From NCBI GenBank assembly GCA_027924645.1, contig BSBN01000445.1:4385001-4449000 (forward strand): a stretch of 64,000 nt of DNA, given 5' to 3'. The stretch comes from Cunninghamia lanceolata (Eukaryota > Streptophyta > Pinopsida > Cupressales > Cupressaceae). Shown piece after piece: positions 10,981 to 23,060 of the stretch. The translations under genes and the position numbers were made by a program. Positions within the stretch are counted from its first letter, which is position 1. The number at the start of each line of letters is the position of its first letter. Under the pieces are notes generated by a model, which was not told where the DNA came from, ran no database searches, and worked only from the letters and a program-made list of their open reading frames with translations.

Positions 10981-12099
10981 TATTGCAAGTATGTGCTAAT
11001 CGGTGTTGTCATTGATGTCAACATGCTTTTGTTGTCATTGGTGTCAACTATGTCTTCTGATGAAGTCATTATTGTTTGATTAAGTTGTCTTGTTAAAGGT
11101 AGTTTGGTTGTTGTGTTGAAGTGCTGAAGATGTTAATAATATACTTCTGATATTGAGTTTCCAAGTGCTTTTGAGAAAATTGGATTAATACTGGTGTTGG
11201 CACCCTCAAATAATGCAAATTTGAAGTGCCTATCTCCTCTCGATGTGTTGATAGAGGCTAGGTCGACATGCTGCTCAATCTACCCTAGAGCCCACCTTCA
11301 CCGATTAAAATCTTTCAACTCAGAGATCATCTTACAATCTATGTGGTGGAATGTTTTTTGGTGCATATGGTAACATGCCTGTTTAGTTTCTCACTTCCAG
11401 GGTGCGTTTTGATGGGCTATTTAATGGTTTTCTGACTACCATCGGGCTAGATTTGGTGTTCCAAAAAGTTGCAAATCTAACAATTCTGATGCCAACCCAT
11501 TTATCATTTTGGTCTCAAACATCTCCAATTCTAGTTTCATCAAAATTGAAGTCTGTATGATGCGGTATTCTAATATGTTTTGATTGCAGTGAACACATCT
11601 GACAGGTCAGTTTACAAAGGAGGTCCCTAAAATCTTTTGGTGATGTGGATTTTGAGGAAATGGGTAATGTTTTGAATAATTGATAATGGCCCTATGCAAA
11701 TTTTCATAGCCTCCAGATGTCTAGTGTGCCTACAATAAAAAGAGGCCATTTGCCTAGGAAAAGAAATTCAAAAATTGCCATTTGCCAAAGTTTAAAAATG
11801 CAATTTTAAAAATATTTATTGGCACATTTTTAATGATTTAAAAGGCAAATATTATAAATTGGACATTATAAAATTATGTTATAATGTTGAGGCAAAAACT
11901 TAAAGCATCTCATTGGCTTATCGCATGAGCCCACAACCATTTCCTTTTCTCCTCTACAATTGTGTGATGGTGCAAAATGGTCTTCTCAGGGTAGATTTTG
12001 GTCTGCAATCATTTTTATGGTGAATATTGAAGTGTTTCCTTCTTCATGGAGGTTCCTCTGAGGCATTTTGGGCAGCTTCAGGCAGGAATTATTGTAGAG
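10981..12099 (+). repeat. copia-2 3' LTR, first part (interrupted by Tat-minus)
   Basis: It starts TATTGCAAG after the purine tract. The usual TG has become TA. The terminal ACAACTRATTCACCCCCC motif is not found before the Tat-minus insertion at 12100, nor to the right of it up to 64000. Either the LTR is longer than its relatives or its end lies outside the window. No gene is seen here. Confidence 0.5.
12095..12099. repeat. Target site duplication of Tat-minus, left copy (TAGAG)
   Basis: Directly precedes TGTGATAGG. The same five bases follow the other LTR at 62213-62217. Five bp is the usual duplication for Ty3/gypsy integrases. Confidence 0.9.
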
Positions 12100-12965
12100 T
12101 GTGATAGGTAAAAATTAGGTTAATAAAATCAAGCATATAATTGAAAACCTAATCCAACCACCATTAAAGAATCGAATCCAAGCATGCAATTCAAGAACAA
12201 GATCATCTAGATTGTATGATTCCTTGTTTGTGATGTGGATTGTTTCTCAACAATGAACAATTATGAAGATCAAAGATGCCATGATGGATGGATGATAGTG
12301 ATAATATGCTAGATGGATGCTAAAATGCTCAAGATGCTCAAGATGATAATGTAGATGCTATATGAAAAATGATGGATAGATGTAGTATGGAATGAGAGGG
12401 TATTTATATAGACCTCAACCAAAATCAATCAACAGTCAAGATTTGGTGGCTATGTGAATGGCTAAGATGAAATGATAGTCATAGGTGAATGTGTAAATGA
12501 CAAGTGGAAGGAAGATAAGGCTTATGTGTGACTGTGTACATAAAATGTACTACATGTGAAAGATATTAAATAAAAGATGTTGTACCACATATGTTTTTAA
12601 ATAAAAGATACACACATGTCGGTTGATGATAAAAGATGAAGATAAGTGAAATTAATTAAATAAATAAAATTTATTTAAATAATTGGAAAGTGGGCTTATG
12701 AAGAGAATTTTAATTAAATAAATAAGATTTATTTAATTAAAATAGATGGAATGAAGAGATAATTAAATAATTAAAGATTATTTAATTATAGATTAGAAGA
12801 AATAGATAATGAATTAATTAAATAAATATAAATTTATTTAATTAATAGAAAAAATAAGTGATTTAGATAAAATAGATAAATGCTCAAGTGTGTTAGACAA
12901 ATGCAGATGATAGCTAATGTGATATTTGATACTAATGATAACTAGGTCAATTTTGGGTGTCTACA
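12100..12965 (-). repeat. Tat-minus 3' LTR
   Basis: 866 bp, pairs with 61367-62212. Hand alignment gives about 45 substitutions over ~845 aligned positions (roughly 5%) and one indel of about 20 bp. It is A/T-rich, with many short TTTAATTAAATAAAT-type stretches (12640-12860). Confidence 0.9.
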
Positions 12966-12979
12966 TTTTGCCCCTCTTT
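12966..12979 (-). other. Tat-minus polypurine tract
   Basis: Minus strand AAAGAGGGGCAAAA immediately before LTR start TGTAGACACCC. The identical 14-mer precedes the Tat-plus 3' LTR at 48249-48262. Confidence 0.85.
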
Positions 12980-13800
12980 GATACAATGTTCAATAGAACA
13001 GTGTGTCAAAGAAGATACGATGATTCGCTCGATAAACATGGTTATGCCCTAGTGTAATTGGTAGGTGTTGCCCCCTCGAGAGGTAAGCCAGGCTAACTAG
13101 GAAGGGCTGGGTTGACTCGCAATAAGATGAAAGACTAGAAACAAGGTTGGCACGAAGAAAACATGGTATAGAAGAAAATAGGTTGTGGTATAGAAGAATT
13201 AGGGTTTGGATCTGGGGCTATAAGCAAGTCCCTCAAGGGAAAATAGGCTCATTTGTGCTTGTTGTCTTTAGAAAATCTAGAGCTCCCTTGAGTGTTGGTA
13301 CTTCGAGTGTTGGAGAGCTATCAGGATGGTGATTTCGCGCAGTGATCATCGGGCTAAGTGAGTGAGGACACATGGGCGACTAGCAGGAGTAGACATACTG
13401 GTATGTACTGAAACTTTTGCTAAATGTGTGATTTTTTAATGTTAAAAGCATAATAAATGCACACATGTCACCAGAAGCAAGCATTTTTTAAGATAAGAAG
13501 TTCAGGGCACTTGTATAGGAAAAGTAGTCGCTTATGGTAATATAGATCGCTTATAGGCAAAAAGTGAGCACGTATTGTATTTCAGGTCGCTTTTAACTAG
13601 CAGTAGCATGCATATAGTAAATGAGTCACTTATAAGCAAAAAGTGTGTGCTTGCAATAAAATGGCTCACTCATTGTCAAAAAGGTAGTGCATGTAGAAAA
13701 GTGGGCCGCTTTTAGTAAAGATAGGCAATGTTTAGCAGTCAAGAGTCAATTTTTTAGTACAAGCGACTGATATGGTGAGCGGAATGATGCAGGACATACT
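12980..13800. other. Tat-minus 3' spacer with short dispersed motif
   Basis: Non-coding. Between about 13500 and 13790 a motif such as GTCGCTTTT, GATCGCTTATAGG or GAGTCACTTATAAGC recurs every 30-50 bp. Its complement, AAAAGYGAY, is repeated in the element's leader at the other end (59560-61290). Small open frames here do not look like proteins. Confidence 0.5.
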
Positions 13801-13929
13801 ACCACCATTGTTATCATGACAGCCACATCCTAGGGATTTATGATTGGTCAGAGCCTTGGATGCAGAGGAATGATTGTTTTTAGATATAATTGGTTTAGAG
13901 CACATTTCGCGATTAAAGCCAGTGTAGGC

Positions 13930-15720
13930 ACATTAAGGACTGATGGCATCGATGGTTGAGCGGTGGAGGACCGAGCACTGTTCATTCTTGTTGCCAACAA
14001 GAGAGGCGACGATTACATTGGAGGATGTGTTCTAGATTTTACACATCTCGATAGATGGAGATAGAGTGGATTATGATCCTGACTTGGGTCTAGCTACATT
14101 CAAGTGATTATTCGGGACTCTAGACATTGGGATTGAGGGATCAAAGATTTCTATGGCCAGGAAGGAGGAGCTTTGCGATAGGTTGTAGCAGGTAGTGGTA
14201 GCTATTAGCAGATGGCTAGTGGGAGACAGATAGACGAGAGGATTTCCAGTTGGATGGGGGACTATGATGGAGGGGATGTTTTCATCTGGGATGAGATATG
14301 CATGGGCTGAGTGTGTACTAGGGTAGCTATATCATTATCTACATGATTGTGCATATATGTTTGGAGCTAGCATTTCTACGGGAGTCACAGTGTTGCATGT
14401 ATGGACTTATGAGCATATTCCAGTGATGAGACTAGATGGATGGGTGGCTAGAGTAGTGGGAGAGCCATATGCAAGGATGTATAGGGGAGCTCTTACCTAT
14501 CAATAGCGCAAGGGTATAGTATACTAGAGGCGGACATTGGATGAGGTGGATAGATTTATATCGAGACCATGGCTGGGATGCAAGAGATGAGAGGAGGAGG
14601 ATGCGAATGTTGTCTATGCTAGGCATGCTAGATACATTTTTGGTCATGGGATATATATTATAGAGCGCTATTTGCCTGAGAGGGTGTTGTGGTAGTTCAA
14701 AGTACCATAGGTAGTACCAGTAGGTGATGCCATTTTTGGGAGGACTCGGTTGGAGGTTTTTGATTAGGGGCCGTAGCTAGTGGTGGATACAGCTTTGGCA
14801 GAGAGAGAGGGACTACAACTAGTTATGTAGTCGTGGAGATAGGGTCCTACAGATCCAAGGACTTTACTAGATTATGATGCATACTGGGCTATAGCTAGGC
14901 TGACTCAGTTGATGAGGCTTGGGGAGATTGGGATGAAGAGGCCGATTAGGAGGAGGTGGCGATGAGCTCCACCAGTATAGGCAGTAGTACCAGCAGTGCC
15001 AGAGATTTAGAGATAGGGATAGGGATAGGCTCAAGTACTTATATAGCCACAGGTACAAGTGCTAGGAGGTGATGATGTTGGGATTCAACAGCTGAGGCAG
15101 AGGATTAGAGAGGAGAGGAAATGGAGGTAGCAGGCTTAGATGAGGCTAAGGAGAGTGGAGATAGACTGACACTAGGTGTTCATGGGATTGAGGCATGCTA
15201 GAGCACAAGCTTAGGCTTCCTAGGTGCAGCTACAAGCTAGAGGATAGGGAGGTGATGGGTAGGATGATGGTACTCTCGCGAGGGTGACAGGAGAGAGAGA
15301 TGCAGCTGTGTAGCAAGTGCAGACAATTACAACAGAGAGAGATAAAAACTTTGTATTAGATGCAGGCTATGAGGGCTGAGAGGGATGCAGCTATATAGTA
15401 GGTACAGGCGGTGAGGACTGAGAGGGATATGGCTGTGCAACAAGTGTAGGCGATGAGAGTGGAGAGAGATAGAGCAGTAGCTACCTTGGGGATAGATGGG
15501 GCCACTATGTATCTAGCTACATGGTTGACATAGTCACAAGGAGAGTTGAGGAGAGCCCCGGGTGAGGCCGAGTATTACATAGGCTTATATCATGGAGTAG
15601 TGCCAGTAGAGCAGAGGTCCTAGCTATAGGAGTGGGTCAGGGGCTTTAGCTTCATGGAGGACAGGAGGATCATGGTCTGTATCTTCAGTGATGGGGCCTC
15701 CTAGAGATGGTAGACCAGGT
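13930..15720 (+). pseudogene. Antisense plant mobile domain (PMD) ORF of Tat-minus
   Basis: On the plus strand, opposite to the element. The frame around VERWRTEH (about 13955) and ATITLEDV is typical of the PMD family (Pfam PF10536, also in MAIN/MAIL-type proteins), followed by a WAECVLG-stop-LYHYLHDC stretch near 14310-14350. The frame is traceable without indels for about 1.4 kb but carries 30 stops: 26 TAG, 4 TGA and no TAA. TAG sits where Gln is expected. The C-terminal part (15290-15480) encodes repeats like ERDAAVQQVQ with likely coiled-coil character, then about 70 residues with no recognised motif. Extra ORFs between pol and the 3' LTR, sometimes antisense, are known for plant Tat elements. 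The start is unclear, and upstream of 13930 the frame is lost. Confidence 0.75.
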
Positions 15721-17889
15721 GCAGGACCCAATGGTGGTGTACAAGGTGAGGGAGCTACCAATAGTCACTAGGGCTTCCTTGTATATTGTATATTGTGAGG
15801 CCTATGAGCTGATTATACATACAGTTTTGATGGCTCATGGATAGCTCATGTTGTATATGTAGACACTTGCATATTGACTTGTTTGATGATATATATGATG
15901 GCTTTGATTACCTATGGGATGTTGTAATGATTATGGATGCACTTATGTTATGATGTTATGCATTTAGTGGTCTATATGAATGTTTATGCAAATGATATTC
16001 AAATATGCAAATGGAAATGTATCATGCTAATGGTATTATGATAATAAAAATGTAATATAATGGTAATGTATGATAATGAGGTTATGATAATGCAAATATA
16101 TAGATGGTAAATAATGATAATGATATGGACCTATGCATGCCTAACACACTTGTTTTGAAGGACAAGGAATGTGAAAAAGAAAGATGGAGGGAAAGATTGA
16201 TCTTGGTTGAGGACTATAGAGGAATATGATGGAACAGATAGATGGTATGACAACTTTTAAAATAATTGCTCAAAAGTAAAGAAATGCAATCCTTATGTTT
16301 GATATAGCATATGGATGTTATGCACCAAGGTATAAAAGACCAAGGTGTTGAGGTATCCAATAAATAACCAACGTACTACAATCTTGTCTAAACGCATGAG
16401 GTCAAGATTTTGAACCAACATACACAAGATATGAATAGCAGCTAGTGTTCCGAGATGGACTTTGATGCTACAAGCAAAGGTTTGAGCTTATCTCCACTAC
16501 ACAGAATGACACCTTGCTAGTTATATGTATGGAAATAGTCTTAGCATAGAATAGTCTCAAATGCATAAGAGATTGTTTAGCTTCTTAGATGCAAAAGATA
16601 TTGATATGCAAGATGCTAATCCCAACACGTACAAGATACCAATACACCTAGGAAGAGAATAAGATTATCACATAGACACAGCATATGAAAGCAATATGAC
16701 CATGCCCCATTCTGTACTTCATCACAACGTACCAAGATATAGATAGATCAAGGTAGTCTTGATTAGGCATAAGAAAGGGACAAAAGATAAATCAAAAGAT
16801 ACTATCATCACATTCTCTTGCCAAATTTAAGTGCTCTTAGATGGATTAAGCTAGCACCTTGTTGAGAGGAAAGCTGCATCTTGTTGAGGGCTAAAGATGA
16901 TAAAATGCTATAGCAAATGTTGGCTTAAGGCATGTGGACAAATAGCTTCCAGTTTATCCCTGATCTATTTTAAGTGCTTGAGCTTTTTCTGATACACATA
17001 GTCTCATTCTTGCTTGACCTAGTCAAATAGAAGAAGGTGGAAGATGAAAGAAGATGAAGATTGGGTGGATCATTCGTGCTTGCATACTGGATACTTCCAT
17101 CATATTCTAGATTGCCTCCATACCCTGTGTCTACGGGATCAAAGCACATTTACGATGATGATGAGACATGATGAATATGTAGTTCTGGGTTTATTGATGT
17201 TGTAAGTGATGAAAGATAGAAGAAAGTGATGAAAGATTAGAGGATGATTAGAAGAAAGATGAAATATGGATGATGAAAAAGGGGCTATCATCTATGCCTA
17301 AATCAGAGTGCTTCCTTCGCATCTTAGATTGCCTACATACTTTGTATCCATGAGATCAAGGCTTTGAACGATAGAGGTGTGATGTAGTTTTTGTTTATTA
17401 TGTTGATGGTTGATGTCAAAGGCTCAACTTTATTGCTTGGATTTTGTAATGTTTTAATTTTTTTTTTTAATTTTGACATGTTTTAAATTTTTTGGATTTT
17501 GAGATGTTTTGATTTTTTTGGAATTTGAGATGTTTGGTTGTGTTTTGGTTTGGATGTTTGCTAAAATGATATGAGCTAGAGTTGTGAGTATCCACTTCCA
17601 AGTAAGGTTCAACAAGTGCCCCCAGTGTGGGATGAATATTTATTAGGAAGATGATGCGACGAATGTGTTCATGTAAATAGTATGCTAAGGTGCCAAATGA
17701 TATCTTAACCCCCAATGAAGTCCAAACTATGAGAGTTAGCATGGCAGAGGTAAGGGCAAGGAGGCATTTTATTATGAATGTATAAGGGATAATGGCATGT
17801 GATGTTTAGATAGGGACAATAGTGGATTATGATTATGAAGGCAAGATAGTGGATGGATGTTATGGAAAGCTGTGATTAAACAAAACCAT
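15721..17889. other. Tat-minus non-coding spacer between PMD ORF and pol
   Basis: A/T-rich with no recognisable protein. 15930-16110 is a run of ATGATAATG-like low-complexity sequence. Open frames such as 17467-17742 on the minus strand show no family signature. I see no further structure. Confidence 0.5.
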
Positions 17890-18087
17890 GTAAATGATGG
17901 AGGTTGATCTCTACACATAGTGCATGTTTGCCAGGTTTTCACTATGGCACTTATCCAAGGTGCCTATTTTTTCAGTTTTTCACTAGAGGACAGATTATTT
18001 ATCTTGTACTACTTTTTTTTGTCATCCAAAGTGCCACAAGGTGGTTTTCACTATTGGATGGATTTTTTTTTTGGAATATGCTAAGAC
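17890..18087 (-). other. Tat-minus conserved block just after the pol stop
   Basis: On the minus strand, three copies of an AGTGAAAACC-like string, each followed by a TGGCAC or GGCACCTTGGATAAGTGCC-like string. Tat-plus has two such copies in the same place (47085-47170). Shared position and sequence suggest a conserved 3' untranslated element. Confidence 0.55.
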
Positions 18088-19280
18088 TCATGGGTAGAAC
18101 TTCTTGAGATGAATGTTATTGACTGGTTCATCCAAGGGAATACCTTTAGGTGTTGAAAGAGTGTATGCTCCTGATCCATAGACTAATGTGATGACAAAAG
18201 GACCAAGCCAATTAGGTTCAAACTTGCCCTGTTTCTCACAATGTTGTTGATTCCTTTAATTTTCTTTAAGGACAAGATCTCCAACTTGAAATCTTTGTTC
18301 TCTGATCTTTTTGTTGTAGCTGCGGCATAGACAATTTTGATAGACTTGGAGATGATTGAGTGGTGTAAGACGCCATTCATTTAATAGCTCAAGATCATGG
18401 AGTCTGGATACTCTATATTCTTCATCTGAGATAGTATACTGTAAGGACACTCGCAGTGAGGGGATCTCAACCTCAATAGGTAAAATAGCTTTAGTGCCAT
18501 ACACAAGAGCATAAGGTGTAGCACCAGTGGGAGTTTTGACACTTGTTCTATAAGCCCATAATGCTAGATTAAGTTGTAAATGCCAATCATGACCAGCTTC
18601 ATTGACTGTCTTTTTAAGGATCTTGATGATTGTTTTGTTAGAAGCTTTAGCTTGGCCATTACTTTGAGGATAATAAGGTGTAGAGAATCTATGTTGGATA
18701 TGGAACTTATTGCAAAGATATCTAACCTCTTGGTTCTTAAAAGGATGACCATTATCAATGACAATGGCTTGAGGAACCCCATATAGGCAAATGATATAAT
18801 ATAAGATAAACCTAGATATTTGCTTGCCAATAATGTAAGTCATTGGTATTGCTTCCACCCACTTTGTGAAATACTCAGTGGTGGTAATAATGAACTTATG
18901 ACCATTTGATGAGGTAGGATGGATTTTACCTATGAGATCAATTCCCCACTACGAGAAGGGCCAAGGAGTAGTGATAGGCTAAAGTTCATGTGCTAGTACA
19001 TGTATTAGATCCCCATGTTTCTGACATTGTAGACATCTCTTTGCAAATTGTTATACATCTTTCTCCATAGTTAGCCAATAGTATCCAACTCATAGAAGTT
19101 TCTTAACAAGACTAGGGCCAACGGAATGCGATCCACAAACACCTTCATGTATTTCACATAAGGCAACCTTTGCTTCCTCAGAATCAAGACATTGAAGAAG
19201 GATACCATCAAGACTCGGGTGATATAAGGTGTCTCCTAGGATAGTGTAGCGAGAGGAGCGATGGATAAAGATTTTTCATT
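18088..19280 (-). pseudogene. int: Tat-minus integrase
   Basis: Ends at a TGA at 18088-18090 after a HLKKFYP tail, as in Tat-plus (HLKWFYT). The N-terminal zinc-binding part is near 19150-19010 with C-X2-C as CLQCQKHGDLIH. The core Asp residues are present in GIDLIG-like (about 18945) and AIVIDNGHPF (about 18760) strings. The third catalytic residue, Glu in GQAEATNKT of Tat-plus-like relatives, is Lys here (GQAKASNKT, about 18650). The C-terminal GDLVLKEN segment is at about 18265. Several stops interrupt the N-terminal half. It joins element DNA to the target in active relatives, but the missing Glu makes this copy inactive. Confidence 0.85.
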
Positions 19281-20560
19281 AGGTATTAGATAGTTGAAAT
19301 GATAAGGTTTGATTGTGGAGATACTCATTTATGTCCTCATACCAAGGTGAATTGGGACCAACAATCTCACTATAAGCTTAGACTGCGGTACTTCAAATGC
19401 TAGAATCAGAAGTTGTTCAACTAAAAACTCACACTTATGTGCATTGGATGGCATGTCTAGAAGAGATCCAATCATAGCCATGGAATCTATTGCTTTGTTT
19501 TATATCCTTGGCATATGTTCAAAGGTGATACTATCAAAGTACTTGAAATCGTCAACCATTACCTTGTATGGAAGGAGCCTCTTATCTTTTGTTTGATACT
19601 CATCTAAGACCTGTTTGATAACTAATTAGGAATCACCAAAGACTTGTAACTATTTAATAGCCCACTGTACTGCCATGTGTAATCCTGTGATTAAAGCTTC
19701 ATATTATGCTATGTTATTGGTACATTGAAATGTAATTCTATATGACTTCGGGATACAATCTCCTTGAGGGGTGACAAACAATATCCTTTCTCTAGATCCA
19801 TGTTGTGTGTAAGATCCATCAAAGTATAGTTGCCACAATGTTGGTGAAGTTAGATTGAACAATTCTTCATTAGGGAACTTTGGATGTGTTGGATGAATAT
19901 CTGTGACAGGTGTTGCGGCTAACTGATCAGTGATAACTTGTCCTTTTATGGCCTTGCAATCCACATATTGTATGTCAAATTCACTTAAGATCATAACCCA
20001 TTTTGCTAGTCTTCCCGTAAGGATTGCTTTGGAGAGAAGATATTTGAGTGGATCAACATTAGATATGAGCTTTGTTGTTTGGTTCAACATGTAATGTCGC
20101 AACTTTTGGGAAGAAAACACCAATGCTAAACATACTTTTTCCATAGGTGAATAGTTAAGTTCATATCCCACAAGAGTTCTGCTGTTATAGTAAATAGCTT
20201 GTTCTTTTCCTGAATCATCATGCTGAGCTAAAAGGGCACCCAATGCTGTTGTTGTTGAAGATATGTAGAGTAATAATGGTCAATCCAGTACAGGAGGTAC
20301 TAACACAAGAGGTGTTGCTAGATATTCTTTTATGTTGTCAAAGGCCTATTGACATTTTTCATCCCACTTAAAAGGTTCACCCTTGCAAAGGAGATGTTGA
20401 AAAGGATGACACTTGTCTGCTAGTTGTGACATAAACCTATGAATGGATTATAACCTTCCTTGTAGACTACAAAGCTGCTTTAGATTTGATGGTGGAGGCA
20501 TTTCCATGATGGCTTTTACTTTGTTAGGGTCTACTTCTATTCCTCGTCGAGACATAATTT
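19281..20560 (-). pseudogene. rh: Tat-minus RNase H plus second (archaeal-type) RNase H
   Basis: First RNase H: GALLAQHDDSGKEQAIYYNSRTL through the WVMILSEFDIQY segment (about 20240-19960). It is followed by a second domain starting LWQLYFDGSYTQHGS (about 19840), with NNIA-stop-YEALITGL (about 19720) and a DSxLVIKQ string after it. The second, archaeal-type RNase H is a hallmark of the Tat lineage. The usual GSGAGI is GSRERI here. Stops begin at 19701-19703. Confidence 0.85.
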
Positions 20561-21120
20561 ATCCCAACAATTTACCAGATGTTATACCAAATACATATTT
20601 CTTTGGGTTTAGCTTAACTTGATACTTCTCTAGTCAATCAAAGACTTGTACTAGTACCTGTAGATGTTCTTCTCTTGTATTGGATTTTCCTAGAATATCA
20701 TCAACATAATCTTCCATGATAGTGTGGAAAAGGTCATGGAAAATAACTGTCATGGCTTGTTGATAAGTTGCTCTAGCATTCTTGAGACCAAAAGGTATTA
20801 CAACCCCGCAATATGTACCCCATGGACAAATGAATGATGTTTTGTCTTGATCTTCCTCTACTATTCTGATTTGGTTATATCCTAAGAATTCATCCATCAA
20901 GGATAGCATTTCATGTCCAGCTGTGAGATTTACAATATTGTCTATGCTTGGTAATGGAAAGTCATCTTTAGGGCATTCTTTGTTGAGATCTCTAAAATCT
21001 GTGCAATAGCGAACTCGTCCATCAAGTTTTGCCATAGGTACCAAGTTTGAAACCCATTCTAGATAATTAATAGGCTTTATGAACTTTGCTTCTTACAACT
21101 TCTGAATCTTTGCTTTAACC
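20561..21120 (-). pseudogene. rt: Tat-minus reverse transcriptase
   Basis: Strings in order: VRYCTDFRDLNKECPKDDFPLP (about 21020-20955), LMDEFLGYNQI, FICPWGTYC, PFGLKNARATYQQAM and the YVDD active site with EDYVDDIL (about 20700). One frame from about 21044 to 20634, with stops just outside. It copies element RNA into DNA in active relatives. Best preserved part of this element. Confidence 0.9.
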
Positions 21121-22400
21121 AAAAGAGCTATTTACGGGTGCATTTTGTGCAATTTTTTTGATGGGTTTTGCATTAGGAGATACTGCTTGGTGATGTACCA
21201 CAAGTGATGGATCTAGACCCTGCATGTCGGCATAAGTGCATACAAAATTGATAGCTCTTTTTATGAAGAATGCTATGAAATTTCTTCTCTATTGTGAAGA
21301 ATGTGATCTTCAGATTCTGTTTTGTGCCTAAGTTCATGTCTTGAGGGTTTTCAACTAGCACTGTTGATTTTTCATGATAATCAGTGGTGACCAGAAGATC
21401 AAATCCCCCATCCTCGAGCACCTTGGAGAGGTTTTCACCCTTAGATACGTCCTTTATTTTAACTTTTGCTTGGTCAAGAGGTGCCTTTTAGTTTTCACCT
21501 AGTCACCTATCTTTTTTTATTCTATTTATTTCACTTTTGCGACTGAAGGATTTGATACTTCCACCAAAATATGCTAGTTTAGGGAGGTCCATCATGAAAC
21601 CTGCTTTGTGATCACCCAATGGAATGCCTTGTTGTAATCCCATGAATTCGGCAATAGCTTCATCATTTTCAAATGTGTCCAACATAGGTGCCCCCTGTTG
21701 GTCCTAATCGATGAGGTCAGGATATATGAGTGAAAGGGTAATGGACAAAGGGTTACAACTAGAGGAAGTGGTAGAGATCATGAATATGGAGGTTTCTTGA
21801 AAAATGCCAGTGATATGGAGGAAGTCATCATCGATGGTATCTAAATTAGAAGTCTCTCCTACCGAAGAAGGTTCAGCTTTTATATCAAAAATGTACTTAA
21901 TGTCTTTGGAAGGTGGTACCTTCAGCTGAAAGCTAAGGCATTGCTTATTAAACTTCTTAAACACAACAATGGGTTCGATAGGTCCTTGTTCCTGTGAGCT
22001 CAATCTACCATGTCCTTTGTAACCCATGTTCTTGATGATGCAGAACCCATTGTTATAGCTTTCTACTGCAAGTTGAACTTGGTCGTTCTCATCATAGAAT
22101 ATCCAAGAGTTAATGTCATCAATGTCTTCATCATCAAGGAATCCACCTTTGATGAATACTGTTGGTGGAGCTTTTATAATGGTTGCGGATGAAGATGCCT
22201 TGGATGTAGAAGGTTTTCCATGAGATTTGGGAGATAAGGGAAGAGTTCCAACACAACAAGATCCTTGCAATGTGTACTCACCCGGACCATGTTTAGTGTA
22301 CTTGATACAGAGATTTGGAGTGGCTTTGCTAGATGATGGCTTGAGTAGGGTGGATGGGTCCACATAGGATGAAGATGGATATGCTTCAGTGTTGATAGGA
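21121..22400 (-). pseudogene. Tat-minus protease-RT linker with G-patch-like motif
   Basis: The linker contains a G-patch-like segment at about 22040-21950 (IIKNMGYKGHG, then SSQEQGPIEPI). Tat-plus has the equivalent IIKKLGYTEDRLGQ with QQGILEPLEF at 43060-43145. Acidic linkers and an IPLGDHKAGF-type string (about 21630) align with PIRDHKIGY of Tat-plus (43503). Function unknown. G-patch motifs bind nucleic acid or helicases in other proteins. Confidence 0.65.
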
Positions 22401-23060
22401 ATATGGTTAGGGCTTTGATATTTAGCTTGAAAGGGATGACAAAACTCAAATGGATTGGGATTGGCATGGATAGTAACTTCAACACTGTGATGTGGAAATT
22501 TGAGACATTGATGATATGTGGAAGGAACTACTTTGAGGGCATGGATCCATGGACGGCCAAGGATAATATTATAAGGAAGCTTAATATTAAGGACTTGACA
22601 ATGGGTGTCAGTAGTGACCGAACCAACTTGGATAGGAAAATGGATAATTCCTTCAGTATCTCTCTTAGCATCATCATATGCCTTGATAGTAATGACCTTG
22701 GAAGTGTAAATGTCTTTCTAAGAATATCCCAATTATTTTATTACTTTTAAGGAACATATATTAATACCAACTCCACCATCCACTAAGATTCATTTGATAT
22801 GGCGTTGATTTACAAACACTTCTATGTGGAGGGATTCATTATGTGATGGGTTGATGGATGGTCGAAGATCTTTGTCTAAGAAGGTAAGATGGCAAGGGGC
22901 TAAAATGTTGGCTACCATAGATTGAAATTGTGTGGTATCGATATCATTAGGCACCGAAGATTCTTGCAATGCTTTATCAAGGATAGCTTTATTGGCAGGG
23001 GATATGTGAAGCAATTCTAGGATGGAGATATGTGTGGGTGTTTTTCCAAGGTGATCAAGG
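22401..23060 (-). pseudogene. pro: Tat-minus protease region
   Basis: From LHISPANKAILDKALQES (about 23010) through HIEVFVNQRHIK-stop-ILVDGGVGIN (about 22780) to PYNIILGRPWIHALK and YHQCLKF (about 22570-22500). The active-site triplet is D-G-G rather than D-S/T-G. Tat-plus has IDGGSALN at the same place. The flap and the ILGRPW motif match retropepsin order. Stops at Gln/Arg positions. Confidence 0.75.

Noticed and set aside
14432..15058. Minus-strand open frames at 14432-14647 and 14867-15058.
   Set aside because: They lie opposite the decayed PMD frame, which has the recognisable motifs.
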